DNA from: Candidimonas humi
GTDB taxonomy: Bacteria > Pseudomonadota > Gammaproteobacteria > Burkholderiales > Burkholderiaceae_B
Assembly (NCBI RefSeq): GCF_019166065.1
Contig: NZ_JAHTBN010000001.1
Coordinates: 1 to 64,000, forward strand
DNA length: 64,000 bases
Direction of reading: 5' to 3'
The position numbers and the translations under genes were made by a program. This document shows, piece by piece, positions 1 to 8,748 of the stretch (positions are counted from its first letter, which is position 1; the number at the start of each line of letters is the position of its first letter). The notes below the pieces were generated by a model. It was not told where the DNA came from. It worked only from the letters and a program-made list of their open reading frames with translations, and did no database searches.

Positions 1-2
1 AC

Positions 3-2600
3 CTGAGTTCGGACACGGACCTGTCGGCCGACTCCATCGATGGCAAGTTCCATATTGACTACGTGGCCACGACGCATACCTTCACCATCACGGCCATCCC
101 CGCGACGGAGACCGATCCGGGCGTGGCCACGAAGGCGGACTTCGAGTCGCTGCTGCAGGGCGTGCAGTACAACAACCGCAGCGATGATCCGACAGCGGGG
201 AACCGGACGGTGACGGTGACGGTGACCGATGCGGGTGCCGACGAGGCGGGCGGGTCGCCCGAGCAGACGAGTGTGGCCGCGGAGGCGACGATCACGGTGC
301 AGCCGACGAACGACACGCCCAGCATCGACGGCCTGGATGGAGTCAGCGAGCATGCGACCGCGACGGACAAGTACCTGCAGGGCGGTGATCCGGTGGTGAT
401 CGACGGCAATGTGTCGCTGGCGGATCCGGAGCTGGGCGCCCGTAACGACTGGAGCGGGGCGACGCTGACGATCAGCCGCCAGGGCGGCGCGTCGAGCGAT
501 GACCTGTTCGGTGTGGACGGCTCGTCCGTGCAATTCTCGGGCGGATCGAGCGGCGACCTGATCGTGGACGGCACGACGATCGGTACGTATTCCAACGAGA
601 ACGGCACGTTGCAGTTCACCTTCAACAGTGCGGCGACCACGGCGCTGGTGAACGAGGCGGCGCGGTCGATTACGTACAGCAATGCAGTCACGCAGCCGGG
701 TGCACTGGTTAACGATCAGAGCGACTATACAGTGACGCTGGACTGGGTATTGAACGACCAGAACAGCAATACCGATGGCGGCGGCGGCACGGCGGGCGCC
801 GGCCAGGACCAGGGCCGGGGTGGCGAGCTGCAGACGACGCAGTCGATCGAGCTGTACATCAACCGGCGGCCGGTGGCCAGGAACGACAGCTATACGGTGG
901 ACCAGGACGCTGGCACGATGTTGTTGGGCGACGCGCGGGACAACGACAGCGACCAGGACAATGACGACCTGCATACTGTGGAAGATCCGATCAGGGGCGA
1001 CCATGGCGGCTTGTTCGACATCGATACCGACGGCAAGGTGACCTTCGATCCGAATGGCGACTTTGCGGACCTGCACGCGGGCCAGACGCGCGACACGTCG
1101 TTCACCTACACGCTCAGCGATGGCCATGGCGGTTTCGATACGGCGACGGTGACGGTGACAGTGACGGGTACCAATGACGCCCCCACAGCCATAGGCAAAC
1201 TCGACCATGTCGAACAGAACGACAGCACGGTTGTGGACATTCCGACCCAGTTGAAGTTCGCAGACGTGGACAATGGCAATGTCTTCACCTACACCGCCAC
1301 CGGCCTGCCTCCCGGGCTGTCCATCGACAAGAGCACCGGCGAGATCACCGGCACGCTGGCGCACGATGCCAGCCAGGGCGGCGACCACGGCCTGTACACC
1401 GTCGTCGTGACGGCGACCGATGACGGCGGCCTGCCGGTATCGCAGACCTTCACCTTCCAGGTGCTGAATCCGCCTCCCGAGGCGCATCCGGATACCGGCG
1501 CGGTGGACGCCGACAGCACGCTGTCGGTGGGCGGCGCGCAAGGCACCATCCATGGCGCCCCGGGCCGCGATACCGACGTCGACGGCGACCCGCTCACGGT
1601 AATCGGCGTGCGCACCGGCGCTGCCGGCGACGTACCCTCGGTGGGCACCGCCAATGTCGGCACCGCGCTGGTGGGGCAGTACGGCACGCTGACGCTCAAT
1701 GCGGACGGCAGCTACACCTATGTGGCCGACCAGCCCGGCGCCAAGGCCTTGAAGGCCCATACGACCGCGGTGGATGTCTTCAGCTACGCCATCAGCGACG
1801 GCAACGGCGGCGTGTCCTACAGCACGTTGAGCGTCTCGGTCACGGGCATTGTGCGGGCCCTGCCGCAGCCGCCGGCGCCGCCCGACTACACGCCCATCAT
1901 CGAAGCCTCGGAGCGGCCCTCCAGCCATTCCGACAAGCTGATCACCGACCCGCCGCACATATGGGAAGACGCCTACCACGAGAACCGCGTCACCAATCTG
2001 AGCATGCCCATGCACCCGATCGTGTATGTGGAGGTGACGGTGCAGGCCGAGCAGGACCGGCGCGACAGCGACGATGCCAGCGCCGACGGCGTGGACCTGG
2101 ACCTGGTACTGCCGATCGAGGCCGAGCTCAGTTCCTGGACGCCGGGCCTGGGCCAGGACCAGACGATATACGTCAGGCACGCGGTGGAGCGGGCCGAGCG
2201 CGAGCGCTTGATCCTGCAGGGCAGGGCATTGGGCCGAGACGGGCGCACTTCGTTGTCGGCCGACAACTTGTTGCCGAACCACGGCATTTTCGCCAGCAAC
2301 AAGGCTTTGCAGTGGCTGGCGCGCTCCGGCCATGACAGGGACGCGCAGCATGGCGCGGACAGCCATGGCCATCAAGCCCAAGGCCATGCCCAAGGCCATG
2401 CCCAAGGCCAAGACCCAGGCCAAGACCCAGGCCAGGGCCGCGGCGATGCAGGCCGCACGCGCGGGGCCAGTGCATTTTCCGAGCAACTGCGGCGCATGGG
2501 CCGCAACGTTTCGGCCGATAGCGATACCGGGCATTCGGGGCAGCCGGCCCATCCTTTCGTTCGAGTCGCGAAATCCAACCCTTCCATCATTACTGAGTGA
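3..2600 (+). CDS. Large repetitive surface adhesin, C-terminal part (5' end outside window)
   Basis: The frame is open from the first codon at base 3, so only the last ~865 residues are visible. They read as a chain of extracellular beta-sandwich repeats: two Thr/Asp-rich repeats (about 1-290), a cadherin-like repeat with NDAPTA-type linkers (about 290-395), a putative Ig (He_PIG-like) repeat with GLPPGLSIDKSTGEITG (about 395-490) and a VCBS-like repeat (about 490-620). From about 620 the protein stops repeating and ends in a Pro-, then His/Gln/Gly-rich tail. There is no RTX nonapeptide block before the end, unlike classical type I secretion substrates. Four genes encoding a TolC-like protein, two adaptors and an M50-adaptor fusion follow with overlapping ends, so these are the likely export or anchoring partners. 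The adhesin role is inferred from repeat type, acidic composition and this context. Confidence 0.85.
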   Translation: MSSDTDLSADSIDGKFHIDYVATTHTFTITAIPATETDPGVATKADFESLLQGVQYNNRSDDPTAGNRTVTVTVTDAGADEAGGSPEQTSVAAEATITVQPTNDTPSIDGLDGVSEHATATDKYLQGGDPVVIDGNVSLADPELGARNDWSGATLTISRQGGASSDDLFGVDGSSVQFSGGSSGDLIVDGTTIGTYSNENGTLQFTFNSAATTALVNEAARSITYSNAVTQPGALVNDQSDYTVTLDWVLNDQNSNTDGGGGTAGAGQDQGRGGELQTTQSIELYINRRPVARNDSYTVDQDAGTMLLGDARDNDSDQDNDDLHTVEDPIRGDHGGLFDIDTDGKVTFDPNGDFADLHAGQTRDTSFTYTLSDGHGGFDTATVTVTVTGTNDAPTAIGKLDHVEQNDSTVVDIPTQLKFADVDNGNVFTYTATGLPPGLSIDKSTGEITGTLAHDASQGGDHGLYTVVVTATDDGGLPVSQTFTFQVLNPPPEAHPDTGAVDADSTLSVGGAQGTIHGAPGRDTDVDGDPLTVIGVRTGAAGDVPSVGTANVGTALVGQYGTLTLNADGSYTYVADQPGAKALKAHTTAVDVFSYAISDGNGGVSYSTLSVSVTGIVRALPQPPAPPDYTPIIEASERPSSHSDKLITDPPHIWEDAYHENRVTNLSMPMHPIVYVEVTVQAEQDRRDSDDASADGVDLDLVLPIEAELSSWTPGLGQDQTIYVRHAVERAERERLILQGRALGRDGRTSLSADNLLPNHGIFASNKALQWLARSGHDRDAQHGADSHGHQAQGHAQGHAQGQDPGQDPGQGRGDAGRTRGASAFSEQLRRMGRNVSADSDTGHSGQPAHPFVRVAKSNPSIITE
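2377..2436 (+). repeat. Five in-frame 12-bp tandem units in adhesin tail
   Basis: Units of the form CCCAAGGCCATG, CCCAAGGCCATG, CCCAAGGCCAAG, ACCCAGGCCAAG and ACCCAGGCCAGG lie head to tail. Each encodes four residues (HAQG or DPGQ type), so gain or loss of a unit keeps the reading frame and only changes the length of the His/Gln/Gly-rich tail. Confidence 0.85.
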
Positions 2601-2602
2601 TC

Positions 2603-4237
2603 ATGCAACGATATTTCAAGATAGGCACGCTTTCCGCCTTGGCCATTGCGCTGACGGGTTGCGCCTCGCTGCAGCCGCAGCCTTTCACCCAGAAAGAAAT
2701 CAAGGAACGCGTCGCGGCCGACCGGGCCGAGATGTACGCCAACCAGGAACCCGTGGCCGGCCCGATCAGCTTCGACGAAGCGGCGGCGCGGGCCTTGAAG
2801 TACAACCTGGACTATCGGCTCAAGCTGATGGAAAACGCCCTGGCCAAGGGGCTGATGGACGTCTCGCGCTGGGATCTGATGCCGCGCCTGCTGGTGGGCG
2901 CGGGATACAGCACGCGCAACAACGATTCGGGCGGCAAGTCCATCAACATCCAGACCGGCGAGGAATCGCTGGCGCCTTCCACTTCGGAACAGCGCGACCA
3001 CACGATGGCCAACTTGAGCCTGTCGTGGAATCTGCTGGATTTCGGCGTCTCGTACTATCGCGCCAAGCAAAAGGCCGACCAGTACCTGATGGCCCAGGAA
3101 CGCCAGCGCAAGGTCATCCAGAACGTGCTGCAGGACACCCGCAATGCTTATTGGCGCGCGCTGGGCGCGCAGAAACTGATTGCGCGGGTGGACAAGCTGA
3201 TCGACCGCGTCAACGGCGCCCTGGAACGCTCGCGCAAGGCCGAGAAGCAGGGCCTGCTGCCGCAGCCGGTGGCGCTGGGCTACCAGCGCGCGCTGCTGGA
3301 CGCGGTGGCGCTGCTGTCGCAGCGCCGCCAGGAACTCGAACTGGCGCGCAGCGAACTGGCCGCCCTGATGACATTGCCGCCGGGCACGCGCTTCACGCTG
3401 AAGGACGAGGCCATGCCGCCGCTGCCGCAAGTGCCGCACGACGTATCGCGGCTCGAGGACATTGCCCTGCAGCGCCGCCCCGAACTCATGGAAGAATGGT
3501 ATCGCAAGCGCGTCACCACCAACGACGTGAAAGCGGCCATGATCCAGGCGCTGCCCGGCGTGCAGCTCGATTTCCTGAACCTGCAATACGACAGCAACAA
3601 GTATCTGTACAACAATTCCTGGTCGCAATCGGGCATACAGATATCGTGGAACTTGTTCAGGCTGGCCAGCCTGCCGACCCTGAAGCGCGCCCATGACGCC
3701 CAGGCCAAGACCGACGACTACCGCCGCATGGCGCTGAGCATGGCCATCCTGACCCAGGTGCGCATCGGCGTGCAGCGCTATGCGCTGGCCAAGGCCGACC
3801 TGAAGCTGGCCCAGGAATCGGCGCGCGTCGACGAGGGCCTGTATCACTATGCCAAGGCCGCCGAGACCAGCCGGGTCGATTCGGGGCTGGAGGTGATCCG
3901 CGCGGAAGCTCGCGAGCTGCTGACCGAATACCAGCAATATGCCAGCTATTCCAACGCCCAGTCGGCCTGGGGCCGCCTCTACAACTCCATAGGCCTGGAC
4001 GTGCTGCCCGACCAGATCGCCAGCCTGGACGTCCATTCCCTGGCTCGCGCCATAGGCAAGACCACGTCCGAATGGGAACACAAGACCTTCTACGCCGAGG
4101 CGGAGCAGGGCGGCGCAGCGGCTTCGGTCGGGACTGCCGCGCCTGGCATGCCGGCGGCCGCCGCCGCAACGGCGCCGGCCGCGGCAGCCCGCTCGAACAA
4201 GATATCGCTGGCCGCCAAGGCCCCGAGGTTGAATTGA
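2603..4237 (+). CDS. TolC-family outer-membrane efflux lipoprotein
   Basis: Encodes a ~544-residue outer-membrane channel of the TolC/OEP family. The N-terminus is a lipoprotein signal (SALAIALTGC), so Cys about 18 should be lipidated, as in the NodT-like branch. Two long helical OEP-type halves follow, then an Ala-rich C-terminal extension of about 50 residues. ATG 2603 gives a clean signal peptide; GTG at 2597, overlapping the adhesin stop, adds two residues and is the alternative. The next gene begins on the last base of this gene's stop, so translation is probably coupled. It should be the outer-membrane exit duct for the two adaptors and the M50-adaptor protein downstream, with the upstream adhesin as likely cargo (inference). 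Confidence 0.85.
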   Translation: MQRYFKIGTLSALAIALTGCASLQPQPFTQKEIKERVAADRAEMYANQEPVAGPISFDEAAARALKYNLDYRLKLMENALAKGLMDVSRWDLMPRLLVGAGYSTRNNDSGGKSINIQTGEESLAPSTSEQRDHTMANLSLSWNLLDFGVSYYRAKQKADQYLMAQERQRKVIQNVLQDTRNAYWRALGAQKLIARVDKLIDRVNGALERSRKAEKQGLLPQPVALGYQRALLDAVALLSQRRQELELARSELAALMTLPPGTRFTLKDEAMPPLPQVPHDVSRLEDIALQRRPELMEEWYRKRVTTNDVKAAMIQALPGVQLDFLNLQYDSNKYLYNNSWSQSGIQISWNLFRLASLPTLKRAHDAQAKTDDYRRMALSMAILTQVRIGVQRYALAKADLKLAQESARVDEGLYHYAKAAETSRVDSGLEVIRAEARELLTEYQQYASYSNAQSAWGRLYNSIGLDVLPDQIASLDVHSLARAIGKTTSEWEHKTFYAEAEQGGAAASVGTAAPGMPAAAAATAPAAAARSNKISLAAKAPRLN

Positions 4238-5157
4238 TGAATCGCAATTGCAATATGCGCGCGAGGCATGGCCATATGCTGCCGCGCGCCTTGAGCGCGC
4301 TGGCGCTGTGCCTTGCCACGGCTTATGCGCAGGCCGCCGCGCCGCTGGGCGACGCAGGCGCCATGCCGAGCCATGCGCCCGTCCGGGCCGCGACGACTGC
4401 GGCGGCCGCCCCCGCGCCTGTCGCCATGATAGCGGCGGCCGATGCGGCCCCCGCGCATCCCTATGCGCAAGCGCATTCCATGGCGCAGATGAATCCCGAC
4501 GTGGTGCGGGCGCTCATCGCCGCCGACCAGGAAACCACGCTGGCCGCTCCCATGGCGGGGCGCATCACCGAGCTGCACATGAGCCTGGGCAGCTCCTTCG
4601 CCGCGGGCGACACGCTGCTGGCCTTCGACTGCGCGGAAAGCCTGGCACGGGCCAAGATTGCGCGCGCCGAGCTCAAGGGCGCGCGCGAGAATTACCAGGC
4701 CAAGTCGCGCCTGCGCGCCCTCAAGGCAGCGGGCGACGTCGAGGTCAACCTGGCCTCGGCCAGTGTCGACAAGGGCGTGGGCCAGCTCGAGCTGAGCCAG
4801 GCCCAGGCCGAGGAATGCGCGGTCAAGGCGCCGTTCGACGGCCGGGTCGCGCGCCTGCACGTCAAGCAATACCAGGGCGTGAACCTGGGCGCGCCGCTGG
4901 CCGACATCATCAGCGACGGCCCGCTGAAGCTGCGCATCAATGCGCCTTCGCGCTGGCTCAAGACCCTCAAGCCGGGCATGGCCTTCCAGGTGACGGTGGA
5001 TGAAACCGGGCGCAGCTATCCGGCCAAGGTCTCGGCCATAGGCGCGCGCGTGGACGCGGCCGCCCAGGCCGTGGAAATCGAAGGCCGTTTCGACGGCAGC
5101 TTTCCCGAATTGCTGGCAGGCATGAGCGGAACCGTGCATTTCCCGGAAATTCAATGA
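4237..5157 (+). CDS. Periplasmic adaptor (RND/HlyD membrane-fusion protein)
   Basis: A 306-residue periplasmic adaptor. ATG 4237 shares one base with the TolC-like stop and has GAGG eight bases upstream; the frame stays open further upstream only as overlap with tolC. Signal peptide: residues 1-33, ending AYAQA. After an Ala/Pro-rich spacer come a split lipoyl/barrel-sandwich fold (DQETTLAAPMAGRITEL and VKAPFDGRVARL) around a short alpha hairpin, then a beta-barrel ending near FPELLAGMSGTVHF. This is the architecture of RND-type adaptors that dock on TolC. No RND pump or ABC transporter accompanies it; its partners are a second, membrane-anchored adaptor and an M50-adaptor fusion. Confidence 0.82.
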   Translation: MNRNCNMRARHGHMLPRALSALALCLATAYAQAAAPLGDAGAMPSHAPVRAATTAAAAPAPVAMIAAADAAPAHPYAQAHSMAQMNPDVVRALIAADQETTLAAPMAGRITELHMSLGSSFAAGDTLLAFDCAESLARAKIARAELKGARENYQAKSRLRALKAAGDVEVNLASASVDKGVGQLELSQAQAEECAVKAPFDGRVARLHVKQYQGVNLGAPLADIISDGPLKLRINAPSRWLKTLKPGMAFQVTVDETGRSYPAKVSAIGARVDAAAQAVEIEGRFDGSFPELLAGMSGTVHFPEIQ

Positions 5158-6530
5158 CCGCAGCCGTAGCAAGCAACGCCGCGTCCATGGCGGCGTTGAA
5201 CGCAGAAGTACGAAGCCGCTCGGCGCAGACCATCCAGTCCCTGGCCTTCACCATCGTTAACGAAACCTGGCAGGCCATGCCTTATCGCCAGGCGCTGGCT
5301 TTTCGCCAGACGGCGCGCGGGATGGACCTGATGGCGGTATCGGGGCTGGCCTCGATTGCCGAGGACACGCCGTTTACGGTCTGGTTCACGCGCCTGATGC
5401 GCGTCTTGTGGCGCGAGGCGGGCGAGTCGCTGTACCTGGTGGACCTGCGCCGCATCGAGCAGGAAGGCAGCGCGCCCGAAAGCCTGCCGGGCCTGGTGCC
5501 GGACATCATCAGCGGCTGGGACGAGTGGTGGCCGCCCTATATGCTGGTGGTGCCCTTGTTTCGCGACGGGGAGCGCCAGGGCGTGGTCGTATTCATGCTG
5601 GAAGAGGCGCCGGCGGGCGCCACGCTGCAGACGATAGGGCGGCTGCAATCGACCTGGTCATATTGCGCCTGGGCGCTGACGCATGCTCGCCGCACGCCGC
5701 TCGCGCGCCGGTTGCCGCGCGGCCGCAAGCTGTGGATCGCCGCGGCGCTGGTCGCGGCCGTGCTGGCCGTGCCCACCCGCCAGGCGGCCCTGGCGCCGGC
5801 CGAGATCGTGGCGCTGGACGGCCTGGCCGTGGCCGCGCCGCTGGACGGCGTGATCAAGACCTTCTATATCAAGCCCAACCAGCAGGTCAAGGCGGGCCAG
5901 CGCTTGTTCTCGCTGGATGACACCACGCTGCGCAACCGGCGCGAAGTTGCCGCGCGGGCGCTGGAAGTCGCCGCCGCCGAGCTGCTGTCGGCGCAGCAGC
6001 GCGCCTTCGGCGACGAAAAGGCGCGCAGCGAAGTTGCCGTCCTGCAAGGCCGCATCGCCGAGAAGCGCGCCGAGCTGCAGGCGGTGCAGGACCAGCTCAA
6101 GCGCATCGACGTGGTGGCACCGCGCGACGGCATCGCCGTCTTCGGCGACGTCAACGACTGGCAGGGCAAGCCCGTCGCCACGGGCGAACGCATCATGCAA
6201 CTGGCCGACCCCAAGGATGCAGGCGTGATGTTGTACATGCCGGTGGCCGATGCCATCGCGCTGGACCGCGGCGCTCGCATCCGCATGTTCCTGCAGGTGG
6301 CGCCGCTGCATCCCATCGAGGCGCGGTTGACCCAGACCAGCTACCAGGCGGTGCTGTCGCCTGACGGCGTCGCCTCGTATCGCCTGCGCGGCACCATAGA
6401 CCAGGGCGGCGAACGCCTGGCGCGCATAGGCCTGAAAGGCACCGCCAAGGTATACGGCGAGCGCGTGCCGCTGATCTATTACCTGCTGCGCCGGCCCCTG
6501 GCTTCGGCGCGCCAATGGAGCGGGCTGTGA
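5154..6530 (+). CDS. HlyD-family adaptor with N-terminal GAF-like domain
   Basis: A 458-residue two-part protein. Residues about 15-175 are soluble and predicted cytosolic, with a GAF-like alpha/beta layout (WPPYMLVVPLFRDGERQGVVVF is the most GAF-like strand pair). One membrane helix follows at about 187-207 (KLWIAAALVAAVLAVP), then a periplasmic HlyD/lipoyl adaptor with a coiled hairpin (about 260-350) and a beta-barrel. ATG overlaps the previous stop by four bases (ATGA). Such adaptors occur beside giant repetitive proteins and M50-adaptor genes in proteobacteria. The cytosolic head could sense a ligand or contact cargo; no ligand residues can be named from sequence. Confidence 0.78.
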   Translation: MTAAVASNAASMAALNAEVRSRSAQTIQSLAFTIVNETWQAMPYRQALAFRQTARGMDLMAVSGLASIAEDTPFTVWFTRLMRVLWREAGESLYLVDLRRIEQEGSAPESLPGLVPDIISGWDEWWPPYMLVVPLFRDGERQGVVVFMLEEAPAGATLQTIGRLQSTWSYCAWALTHARRTPLARRLPRGRKLWIAAALVAAVLAVPTRQAALAPAEIVALDGLAVAAPLDGVIKTFYIKPNQQVKAGQRLFSLDDTTLRNRREVAARALEVAAAELLSAQQRAFGDEKARSEVAVLQGRIAEKRAELQAVQDQLKRIDVVAPRDGIAVFGDVNDWQGKPVATGERIMQLADPKDAGVMLYMPVADAIALDRGARIRMFLQVAPLHPIEARLTQTSYQAVLSPDGVASYRLRGTIDQGGERLARIGLKGTAKVYGERVPLIYYLLRRPLASARQWSGL

Positions 6531-8710
6531 CGGCCCATACGCTGGCGCTGCTCGAGCCGCAGGGCTTGCCCTTGCCGGAAGGCCTGCCCGAAGCTCTACC
6601 GCAACACGTGGGCCAGGCAGGGCAGGCGCAGCCCCTGCCGGCGCTGCGCGAGGATCTCATGCTGTTTCCCGCGGCGGACAATCGCGACGGCTCGCCGGCG
6701 TGGATGATCCACGATCCGGTGGTGAACCGCTTCTACCGCATCGGCTGGCTGGAATTCGAGATGCTGTCGCGCTGGCAGGATTCGGGCGCGGCACTGCTGG
6801 CCCAGCTTCATGCCGAGACTCCCATGGCAGCCGACGCGCAATCGCTGGCAGCCCTGTTGCAGTTCCTGGAGCAGAATTTCCTGCTGCGCGCCGCGACGCC
6901 GCAGGCCAGCACGAGGCTGGCGTCGTTGGCCGAGAGCCGCAGCCGGCGCGACCTGCGCTGGCTGCTGCATCATTATCTTTATATCCGCATCCCGCTGGTG
7001 CGCCCCGACCGCTGGCTGGCCGCGGCGCTGCCCTATGTCAGCTTCATCTACACGCGCGCCTTTGCGGTGCTCATGCTGGTGCTGACCGTCGCCGGGCTGG
7101 TGCTGGCGTCGCGCCAGTGGGACGAATTCCTGGTCAGCTTCCAGGACAGCTTCACGCCGTCGGGGGTGCTGGCCTATATGGCGGCGCTGGCCTGCGTCAA
7201 GATCATGCACGAGCTGGGCCACGCCTTCACCGCCACCCGCTACGGGGTGCGCGTGGCCCACATGGGGCTGGCGCTGGTGGTGATGTTCCCGATGCTGTAC
7301 ACCGACACGTCCGAGTCCTGGAAACTGACCGATCACCGCAAGCGCCTGGCCATCGTCGCTGCCGGCATGACGACCGAAATCGGCATTGCCGCGCTGTCCA
7401 CCCTGTGCTGGAGCCTGGTCGACGACGGCGTCCTGCGTTCGGCCTTTTTCTTCCTGGCCACGACTTCCTGGGTCTTGTCGCTGGCCATCAACGCCAGTCC
7501 CTTCATGCGGTTCGACGGCTATTTCGTGCTGTCAGACTTGCTGGACATCCCCAACCTGCACATGCGCTGCTTTGCCTATGGCCGGCGCTTCCTGCGCAAC
7601 CATCTGCTGGGCTGGAACGAGCCCCGGCCGGAAGTGCTGCCGCAGCGCACGGAACGTTTCCTGACGGTGTTCGCCTTCGTGGTCTGGCTGTATCGCCTGA
7701 CGGTGTTCGCCGGCATCGCGGTCGGCGTCTATCTGTATTTCTTCAAGGCGCTGGGAATATTCCTGTTCTGCGTCGAAATTTCCTGGTTCATACTCTTGCC
7801 CATTTATTCCGAACTCCGAATATGGTGGCGCCGGCGCGGCGAGATCGCTTTGCGCAGGCGCCTGGTTGTGCTGGGCCTGCTGCTGGCGGCAGGGGCGTTC
7901 GTGTTCGTGCCCCTGCATCACGGCGTGCATGCGCCGGGCTGGATCCGCGCCGGTTCCACCCAATCCCTGTATGCGCCGTTTCCGGCCCGCGTCAGCCACA
8001 TTCATCCTGCCGGCCCGGTACATGCCGGCGAGGTGCTGCTGACGCTGGAGTCGCCCGATACCCGGGCCAAGCGCGCCCAGGCCGAGGCGGCCGGCGCCAC
8101 CATCTGGTCGCAGTTGCAGCGCGCCGATGCGCTGGAGCAGGGCACCGCGCAGCGCGGCCTGCTGGGCAGCCGGCTGCGCCAGGAACAGGCCGAGGCGCAG
8201 GGCGCCGCCCAGGAGGTCGAGCGCCTGGAACTGGTGGCGCCGTTTTCCGGCACGCTGACCGACCTCGACCCGCTGGTACATGAAGGCGTCTGGGTCGACA
8301 CCCGCCAGGAACTGGGCATGCTGGTGTCCGGCCACAGCTGGTACGCCGAAGCCTTCGTCGACCAGGACGGCCTGCAGCATGTGCGGATCGGCGATCCGGC
8401 CCGCGTATACGTGCCCGACAGCTTCGAGCCCTTGCCGGCGCGGGTGGTCGAGATCGATTCGGCGCGTACCGTAACCTTGCCCAATCCGATGCTGGACGCC
8501 GCCCACGGCGGCAGCATCCGCGTCAGCACCGCCGACAACAAGCACGAAGTCGAGCACGCGCTGTACCGGGTGCGCATGAGGCTGGAATCCGCGCCGGGCT
8601 CGTGGCGCGCCGAGTCGGCCAAGATCGTGATCGAGGGCGGCCGCTATTCGCTGGGCGCCCACTGGCTGCGCGCCCTGGCCGGCGCCCTGATACGCCAGAG
8701 CGGGTTCTAG
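6527..8710 (+). CDS. M50 site-2-type metalloprotease fused to HlyD-like adaptor, with PqqD-like N-terminus
   Basis: A 727-residue polytopic protein. Residues about 41-122 resemble the PqqD/RRE peptide-binding fold (IHDPVVNRFYRIGWLEFEML, then a Leu-rich helix). Membrane helices follow with the zinc motif HELGH at about 228-232 and the second M50 motif NASPFMRFDG at about 322-331, so the active-site residues look intact. After a helix at about 445-463 comes a lipoyl/barrel adaptor domain to the C-terminus. GTG 6527 was chosen because it overlaps the previous stop (GTGA) and has GGAG six bases upstream; ATG 6515 is the alternative. Last gene of the cassette. It occupies the place an inner-membrane pump would take; whether it cleaves, recognises or only anchors cargo is unknown. 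Confidence 0.82.
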   Translation: MTAHTLALLEPQGLPLPEGLPEALPQHVGQAGQAQPLPALREDLMLFPAADNRDGSPAWMIHDPVVNRFYRIGWLEFEMLSRWQDSGAALLAQLHAETPMAADAQSLAALLQFLEQNFLLRAATPQASTRLASLAESRSRRDLRWLLHHYLYIRIPLVRPDRWLAAALPYVSFIYTRAFAVLMLVLTVAGLVLASRQWDEFLVSFQDSFTPSGVLAYMAALACVKIMHELGHAFTATRYGVRVAHMGLALVVMFPMLYTDTSESWKLTDHRKRLAIVAAGMTTEIGIAALSTLCWSLVDDGVLRSAFFFLATTSWVLSLAINASPFMRFDGYFVLSDLLDIPNLHMRCFAYGRRFLRNHLLGWNEPRPEVLPQRTERFLTVFAFVVWLYRLTVFAGIAVGVYLYFFKALGIFLFCVEISWFILLPIYSELRIWWRRRGEIALRRRLVVLGLLLAAGAFVFVPLHHGVHAPGWIRAGSTQSLYAPFPARVSHIHPAGPVHAGEVLLTLESPDTRAKRAQAEAAGATIWSQLQRADALEQGTAQRGLLGSRLRQEQAEAQGAAQEVERLELVAPFSGTLTDLDPLVHEGVWVDTRQELGMLVSGHSWYAEAFVDQDGLQHVRIGDPARVYVPDSFEPLPARVVEIDSARTVTLPNPMLDAAHGGSIRVSTADNKHEVEHALYRVRMRLESAPGSWRAESAKIVIEGGRYSLGAHWLRALAGALIRQSGF

Positions 8711-8748
8711 CGGCCTGTCGCACAAATAAACTTCATATAAGACGCACT

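Noticed and set aside
3-2600. Reading the first gene as a complete protein starting with the GTG at base 63
   Set aside because: The frame is open to the window edge with the same repeat composition, so the true start lies outside.
2372-4081. Very long antisense open frame opposite the tolC gene, and similar long frames opposite leuC, metE and the MmgE/PrpD genes
   Set aside because: High GC produces long antisense frames; composition is Arg/His/Gln-rich without domain resemblance, and sense genes are clear.
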